This document shows, in pieces, positions 59,932-64,000 of a stretch of 64,000 nt of DNA. The position numbers and the translations under genes are program-made. This DNA comes from Pseudomonadota bacterium. GTDB taxonomy: Bacteria > Desulfobacterota > Binatia > Binatales > Binataceae. The stretch lies in NCBI GenBank assembly GCA_021324855.1, contig JAJPIG010000031.1, positions 1 to 64,000 of the forward strand, given 5' to 3'. The notes beneath the pieces were generated by a model. That model had not been told where the DNA came from, ran no database searches, and was given only the letters and a program-made list of their open reading frames with translations. The first letter of the stretch is position 1. Each line of letters begins with the position of its first letter.

Positions 59932-60858
59932 TCAGCTTTGATGGAAGGCGCCGAGGCTTGCGCAAGTCGCAGCGAATTTGCCGGCTGGAATTCCGTTCCT
60001 GACGTCGTCAGGCAGGGGCACGTAAGGCGCTGCTTTCGCGCCGCCACCATGCGTGTGCTCGAGAATCATGCCCGCCTCGGTCTTCCGGAACACGGAAAAT
60101 TTCTCGATGCCATCATCTTCCGATACCAGCAACAATCGTCCTCCCACGGCCAGATTAGCGCACTGAATAGCGACCGCCTGCCTCATCTGTGCTGCGCTGA
60201 AATACTTGCCATTCAACAAATTGGCTATCTTTATCAGGTCGGGCGTTTCGCCCTTCCAAGGCGTAAACATGTCATAAGGCAATATACTGACACGTCGATC
60301 CTCGGATGCCAAGTTAATCAGCTCGGGCTGGATGAGCAAAATTTCGCGCCAATCGCGGACCTTCCGGCTTCGCGAAATTAGCCATTGCGCCAGCTTCGAA
60401 AGCAGTGGCTGCGCGCGCTCCGTGTCGGAATAGACGATGAATCGTTGCGATGCGCGAAGCGTACAGCGGCCGTGCTGATCGAGAAAATAAAGAACGCCGC
60501 GGTGATAGCCAAAAGAAGTGAACAAATTGAGATCCGTAACGTAATAGCGGTCGAAATTGTGCCCCAATCGTCTAATCAGATCGAGCGACGTACTGCCGTC
60601 GGAAGCCCCAACATCGAGAATGACGGGTCTTGATCCTCGATAAAGATTAAGAACATGCCGATCCGAATATTCTTGACGGCCCGGATGGGTGGTCTTGAAA
60701 GTGACCCCGAATTGAAGAGTTGAGATCGCCGCCGAAAATTCAACCGGCGAGAGACTCGTCAAATCCTTTGCAAGTGGCCGCGGATCGTCAAAAACAAAGC
60801 TGAGACGGCCGAACGACGCCGGCCAGCCGGCTCGATTCAGTTTGATTGGTAGTCTCAT
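59932..60858 (-). CDS. SAM-dependent methyltransferase-like protein
   Basis: 308 aa from the ATG behind AGGAA. Motif I reads VILDVGASDGSTSLDLIRRLG (about 85-105); a later DLIKIANLLNGKYFSAAQMRQAVAIQCANLAVGGRLLLVSED resembles the CheR-like end of the fold. The middle, about 110-200, is not recognisable and is longer than usual. Target unknown. It lies 26 nt after the enolase-superfamily gene in the same direction. Confidence 0.7.
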   Translation of the reverse strand: MRLPIKLNRAGWPASFGRLSFVFDDPRPLAKDLTSLSPVEFSAAISTLQFGVTFKTTHPGRQEYSDRHVLNLYRGSRPVILDVGASDGSTSLDLIRRLGHNFDRYYVTDLNLFTSFGYHRGVLYFLDQHGRCTLRASQRFIVYSDTERAQPLLSKLAQWLISRSRKVRDWREILLIQPELINLASEDRRVSILPYDMFTPWKGETPDLIKIANLLNGKYFSAAQMRQAVAIQCANLAVGGRLLLVSEDDGIEKFSVFRKTEAGMILEHTHGGGAKAAPYVPLPDDVRNGIPAGKFAATCASLGAFHQS

Positions 60859-60884
60859 CCTGATGCTTCCTGCCGGCACCTTGC

Positions 60885-62039
60885 TCAGCGCTTACACTCC
60901 GCCCAGAGAAACGGGCGTACGTAGTCTTCGGCCAGGCTCAAGCCCAATCCGGGTTCGCTGGAGATTGAGAGCGTGCCGCGTTTGACTTTGAGCTCCGGTG
61001 CGGTATCGACGACTTTCCAGTGCTCGGTCGAACGGTATGGGTAAAGTTCCTGGATCGCGAGATTTGCGATACAGGCATCGAGCTGAAGCGCCGCGGCGGT
61101 GGAAACCGGACTCGCGCAGATGTGCGGCTGGATCCGCATGTTGTACATTTCCGCCATCGCGGCAATCTTTTTGGTCTCCATGATTCCGCCCGTATTGCCG
61201 ATGTCGGGTTGGAGAATGTCTGCGGCATGTCGTTCCATAACCGGACGAAAACCGTAACGGGTATAAATTCGTTCGCCAACAGCCACGGGAATCGAAATGT
61301 GCTCCGAGAATTTTTTCAGCGCTTCGACATCAAAGGGATCGACTGGTTCCTCGACGAAGAGCAAATTTAGATCCTCGAGACGACGACACAGACGGATACT
61401 TTCATCGGTGGTTAGTCCGCCGCTCAAGTCGATCATGATATCGATTTGATCGCCGACCGCTCGACGCACGGCCCGAACCTTTTTCACCGCCAGGTCGGTG
61501 AACTCGCGATCGACGGTCCGCCGCGACACGTGCCTGATGCCGCCGGTCTCGTTAGGCACCGCGAGCGGATAACATTTAAGGGCAGTGTAACCTTCCTTCA
61601 GCGGACGTTCGGTGGCCCGCGCGTAATCATCGGGCGTCAGACATTGGTACGACCAGCCGTTCGCATAGACGCGAACCTCGTCGCGCATCCGGCCGCCCAG
61701 AAGCTCGTAGATCGGTACGCCCAACGCCTTCCCCTTGATATCCCACAGTGCCTGTTCGATCGCGCTTATCGCCGCAAACACGATCGTTCCGCCGCCCTTG
61801 GCCCAGAACGAATGGTCGTACATCTCGGTCCACAACTCTTCGATCCGAAAGGCGTCGCGGCCGATAACCAAGGCGTCCATGAGGTCTCTGATCATTCCGG
61901 CAGCAGCCGTTCCGCCGAGCCCGTATGCAACGCCGGCCTCGCCGATACCGCTCAACCCTTCATCCGTGATCAGCTCAAGTAAGACCGGTTGAAGCGCGCC
62001 GACCCTAACGAGATAAATTCTTCCTCCGGTAATCTTCAT
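60885..62039 (-). CDS. Enolase-superfamily (mandelate racemase/muconate lactonising type) enzyme
   Basis: 384 aa. Metal ligands D204 (MIDLSGG), E230 (LFVEEP) and E256 (VGERIY); general base H306 (IQPHIC). The usual K-x-K on the other face is reduced to one Lys (K155 in ALKCYP). This pattern fits sugar-acid dehydratases of the mandelate racemase subgroup, such as galactonate or mannonate dehydratases, more than racemases. N-terminal cap domain is complete (VLLELITDEGLSGIGEAG). Located between ATP-grasp and methyltransferase-like genes, not with sugar catabolic genes. Confidence 0.9.
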   Translation of the reverse strand: MKITGGRIYLVRVGALQPVLLELITDEGLSGIGEAGVAYGLGGTAAAGMIRDLMDALVIGRDAFRIEELWTEMYDHSFWAKGGGTIVFAAISAIEQALWDIKGKALGVPIYELLGGRMRDEVRVYANGWSYQCLTPDDYARATERPLKEGYTALKCYPLAVPNETGGIRHVSRRTVDREFTDLAVKKVRAVRRAVGDQIDIMIDLSGGLTTDESIRLCRRLEDLNLLFVEEPVDPFDVEALKKFSEHISIPVAVGERIYTRYGFRPVMERHAADILQPDIGNTGGIMETKKIAAMAEMYNMRIQPHICASPVSTAAALQLDACIANLAIQELYPYRSTEHWKVVDTAPELKVKRGTLSISSEPGLGLSLAEDYVRPFLWAECKR

Positions 62040-62095
62040 CTTGGCAGATTCTCGCTCGCTCGCGCGCTACGCAATGAATCCGGCAGCGAATCGCC

Positions 62096-63394
62096 TCATC
62101 GCCCGTGTCCAATGGAGATGTCCGAAATCGGAGGTGCGGGCGACAGCTTGGTGCCTATGTGGGTCTTCAGCTTCGACGCGCCCGTCCGATCGCGCCATCC
62201 GCGGCGGAGATCCATGATGCATGCCGCGACTAAAGGAAGCGGGTCATCGGCGGCAAGAAAAGTCAGTTCCCGAACGCCCCGCAATGAGTTCATCCATTGA
62301 GCAAGGGTGAGATTGCCGTCGCGCCAGTAACGGATGGACGACAGAATATCGACATCTTCAACCACCCACTTACGGCCCTCGGGAGCAGCACTTGGGGTGA
62401 CCGCTTGTCCGGTAAGGTCCTGGTATTCCGCGCGAACAACGTCGATGCCATTTTCACCAACGAACACCCGGAACATCGCACCGACACGCGGATTGATGTC
62501 ATTGACCTTGTATTTCCCGTCGCGAGTGTCGTACCGGTACCCAAGATCGAGCGGACCTACATATCCGATGTTTTCCATGAACTTTATGGTCATGTTTCTG
62601 ACATGTTCGTTGTTAACGCAGACGGCCAGCGAAGCCTGACCGAAATAGGCGGGAAAGTTGCGCAGCTTCCTTCCTGTGAAAGCCACCAGGCATTTGCTGT
62701 TCGCGTCAAAGTAGCCATTGAAGGTCCAGGTCATTTCGTCGCCGCCCGGTATATATTCCTGGAGCATCACGTTAGGATGGGCGGGATCCTCGACTGAATC
62801 GTAGCGCGCGAGGAGTTCCTCCCGGGAATTGACGACCGTCATGCGCCACGGCTTCAATCCCGGGACAAGGTTGTAAATCGGCTTCACCAGGATGGGAAAG
62901 CGGGCGTGACCGAGATAGTCAAGCACATCGCCGCGAGACTGAGGAAATGAAGTCTCGGGAGTGGGCACGTTCCACTTCCTCGCTAGATAATACATCTCGC
63001 GCTTACTGCATAGCGATCTGATTAAAGCTGGCGCCTGACGGGGAAATAAGTATTCGTCTGCAAGTCGATCCGCGTGTTCGGCAACGAACATCGCGCCGAT
63101 ATCACTGGTTGGAATCAGCAGCGCGCGGCGCCCGATTTTATGCGCGAGGTCCTTGAGGCGAGTCAGCGTGCTTTCCGTCGGCTCATGATGCAAATCCCAG
63201 ACGGCCTTGCCGCGGCAGTAACGCGAGAAAAAAAACGGAGAAAATCGGTCGGCGTCAACGCCGTAGACTGATACGCCCAGGCGTCCGAGGCTTCGCGCAA
63301 TTCCGATGCCGACGTGATGATGCGTTACCAGGACTACGACCGGCGTTGTTGTATCGCTAAGCACTGTAAGCCCGCCTTCGATTGTCGAGTCCAT
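62096..63394 (-). CDS. ATP-grasp superfamily ligase
   Basis: 432 aa. N-terminal Rossmann-like domain (VVVLVTHHHVGIGIARSLGRLGVSVYGVDAD), ATP-grasp core with Lys in FPILVKPIYN, adenine-side VMLQEYIPGGDEM, and Mg-binding VNDINPRVG (Asp/Asn). Resembles carboxylate-amine ligases such as D-aspartate ligase or PylC-type enzymes, which join an amino acid to a carboxylate. The 70 C-terminal residues are basic. ATG with GGAAG nine bases upstream; it overlaps the upstream gene by 38 nt, and a GTG at 63364 would reduce this to 8 nt. Confidence 0.86.
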   Translation of the reverse strand: MDSTIEGGLTVLSDTTTPVVVLVTHHHVGIGIARSLGRLGVSVYGVDADRFSPFFFSRYCRGKAVWDLHHEPTESTLTRLKDLAHKIGRRALLIPTSDIGAMFVAEHADRLADEYLFPRQAPALIRSLCSKREMYYLARKWNVPTPETSFPQSRGDVLDYLGHARFPILVKPIYNLVPGLKPWRMTVVNSREELLARYDSVEDPAHPNVMLQEYIPGGDEMTWTFNGYFDANSKCLVAFTGRKLRNFPAYFGQASLAVCVNNEHVRNMTIKFMENIGYVGPLDLGYRYDTRDGKYKVNDINPRVGAMFRVFVGENGIDVVRAEYQDLTGQAVTPSAAPEGRKWVVEDVDILSSIRYWRDGNLTLAQWMNSLRGVRELTFLAADDPLPLVAACIMDLRRGWRDRTGASKLKTHIGTKLSPAPPISDISIGHGR

Positions 63395-64000
63395 CGGCGG
63401 ACGCTTCCGGCGCGATTAGCACCTCGCCGTGCTCGAGCACGAAAGCCTGATCAACGTCGGCCACGTGCTGCAGAATAAAATCGAGATCGGCGAGTTGATC
63501 ACTCTCCCTGAGAAAGCGGGCGCTCTTGCCGGTAATCCAGGCGTCTGCCGGTTTGCTCGCCCAGCGCCTGATCGTTTCAACGGTGCTGCGATCGGCGGCT
63601 TGGTAACCGAAGTCGAGGAGACAGGCCGCGATCCACGCACAGCACATCTGATCCTCCTCTCGGAATTCGTCGTGAGTGCCCGCGCCGATCAACGCCACGG
63701 CGGAGGAGCGTTTCGCGAGGTAGTTGGCCGTTGCGATGTAGTTGCGCAGACAGGCCACGAGCGCCACTTCACATTCTGCCGCCGCATGGCAGAGGCGAGT
63801 GCCTGAGGAGGACAGCAGAATCAACGGGCGACCAACATCGGTACGTGATGCTAATTGGGACGGACTGTTGTTAAGATGAAATCCAATCGGCAGAATGCCC
63901 GCCTGCTCGCCGGCGAGGATGGCGAAGGGCATTTGCTCGGCGAGTTTGAAGGCCGCGCTAATCGTGGGCACCGGAAAGCATCGCCGCCCGCCGGCTGCTG
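63357..64000 (-). CDS. comB: ComB-type 2-phosphosulfolactate phosphatase (partial)
   Basis: The N-terminus lies beyond the right edge; 214 codons are visible. The edge sequence AAGGRRCFPVPTISAAFKLAEQ matches the early part of ComB proteins, so the in-frame GTG at 63971 is not the start. The core reads RPLILLSSSGTRLCHAAAECEVALVACLRNY and VALIGAGTHDEFREEDQMCCAWIAACLL, typical for the family. In methanogens ComB dephosphorylates 2-phosphosulfolactate on the way to coenzyme M; in bacteria it also occurs with other sulfolactate or unknown pathways. Its overlap with the ATP-grasp gene suggests coupled expression. Confidence 0.82.
   Translation of the reverse strand, partial: AAGGRRCFPVPTISAAFKLAEQMPFAILAGEQAGILPIGFHLNNSPSQLASRTDVGRPLILLSSSGTRLCHAAAECEVALVACLRNYIATANYLAKRSSAVALIGAGTHDEFREEDQMCCAWIAACLLDFGYQAADRSTVETIRRWASKPADAWITGKSARFLRESDQLADLDFILQHVADVDQAFVLEHGEVLIAPEASADGLDNRRRAYSA

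Overview
The window is high-GC bacterial DNA with long operons, many GTG and TTG starts, and almost no intergenic space outside one accessory block. The run ccsA-hemA-hemC-hemD-hemB, the smc-ftsY-zapB-zapA-fau-rny block, zinc-ribbon proteins, luciferase-like monooxygenases and a carbazole-dioxygenase-type Rieske oxygenase suggest a deltaproteobacterial-grade lineage such as Desulfobacterota or Candidatus Binatota. This placement is inference; no rRNA gene is present to settle it.

Region by region. 1-3524 (minus): Tad/Flp pilus operon with a small membrane protein, three near-identical tandem Flp pilins, a fourth divergent pilin, a TadE-like protein, CpaB and the start of a CpaC-type secretin cut by the left edge. 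3911-4306: DUF192 protein. 4453-9423 (plus): tetrapyrrole operon ccsA-hemA-hemC-hemD-hemB, making uroporphyrinogen III from glutamyl-tRNA and loading haem onto cytochromes c. 9427-12871 (minus): small membrane protein, then an overlapping operon of a two-cluster Fe-S protein, a LOG-like protein, a HAD hydrolase, DUF4149 and DUF2203. 12995-19126 (plus): lon, galT, glgA, rnhA. 19142-28183: LLM oxidoreductase, ICMT-like methyltransferase, trxB, moaC, HvfC/BufC-like protein, RlmI-like methyltransferase, crotonase, RNase E/G, HNH nuclease. 28371-36911 (plus): smc, ftsY, zapB-like, zapA, a candidate 6S RNA, fau, rny and a small coiled-coil protein. 37022-38363: a secreted Cys-containing protein with its terminator, and a ferritin-like protein.

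38576-45081 is an AT-richer accessory block: an FHA protein, several zinc-ribbon proteins (one of 49 aa, one a decayed duplicate), tRNA-Gln(CTG) and tRNA-Glu(CTC), a secreted Ig/beta-helix protein and a lipoprotein. 45203-53444 is a set of redox and small-molecule enzymes (MDR dehydrogenase, LLM monooxygenase, nucleotidyltransferase-fold protein, MetE-like protein, SDR, M20-like protein that has lost most metal ligands, CarAa-like Rieske oxygenase). 53615-55856 pairs a carbamoyltransferase with an SxtJ-type membrane protein. 55960-64000 (minus) has a hybrid histidine kinase, then a glycosyltransferase, a methyltransferase-like protein, an enolase-superfamily enzyme, an ATP-grasp ligase and a ComB-type phosphatase that may form one pathway.

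The least explained signal is a set of long, perfect inverted repeats with very short spacers (16-23 bp arms, 1-6 nt loops) lying in frame inside coding sequences: ftsY linker, rnhA C-terminal extension, smc coiled coil and the Fe-S protein gene. Their sequences are unrelated but their geometry is alike, which suggests either a family of palindromic insertions or a local template-switch process that perfects hairpins. Coordinates given for CDS include the stop codon.
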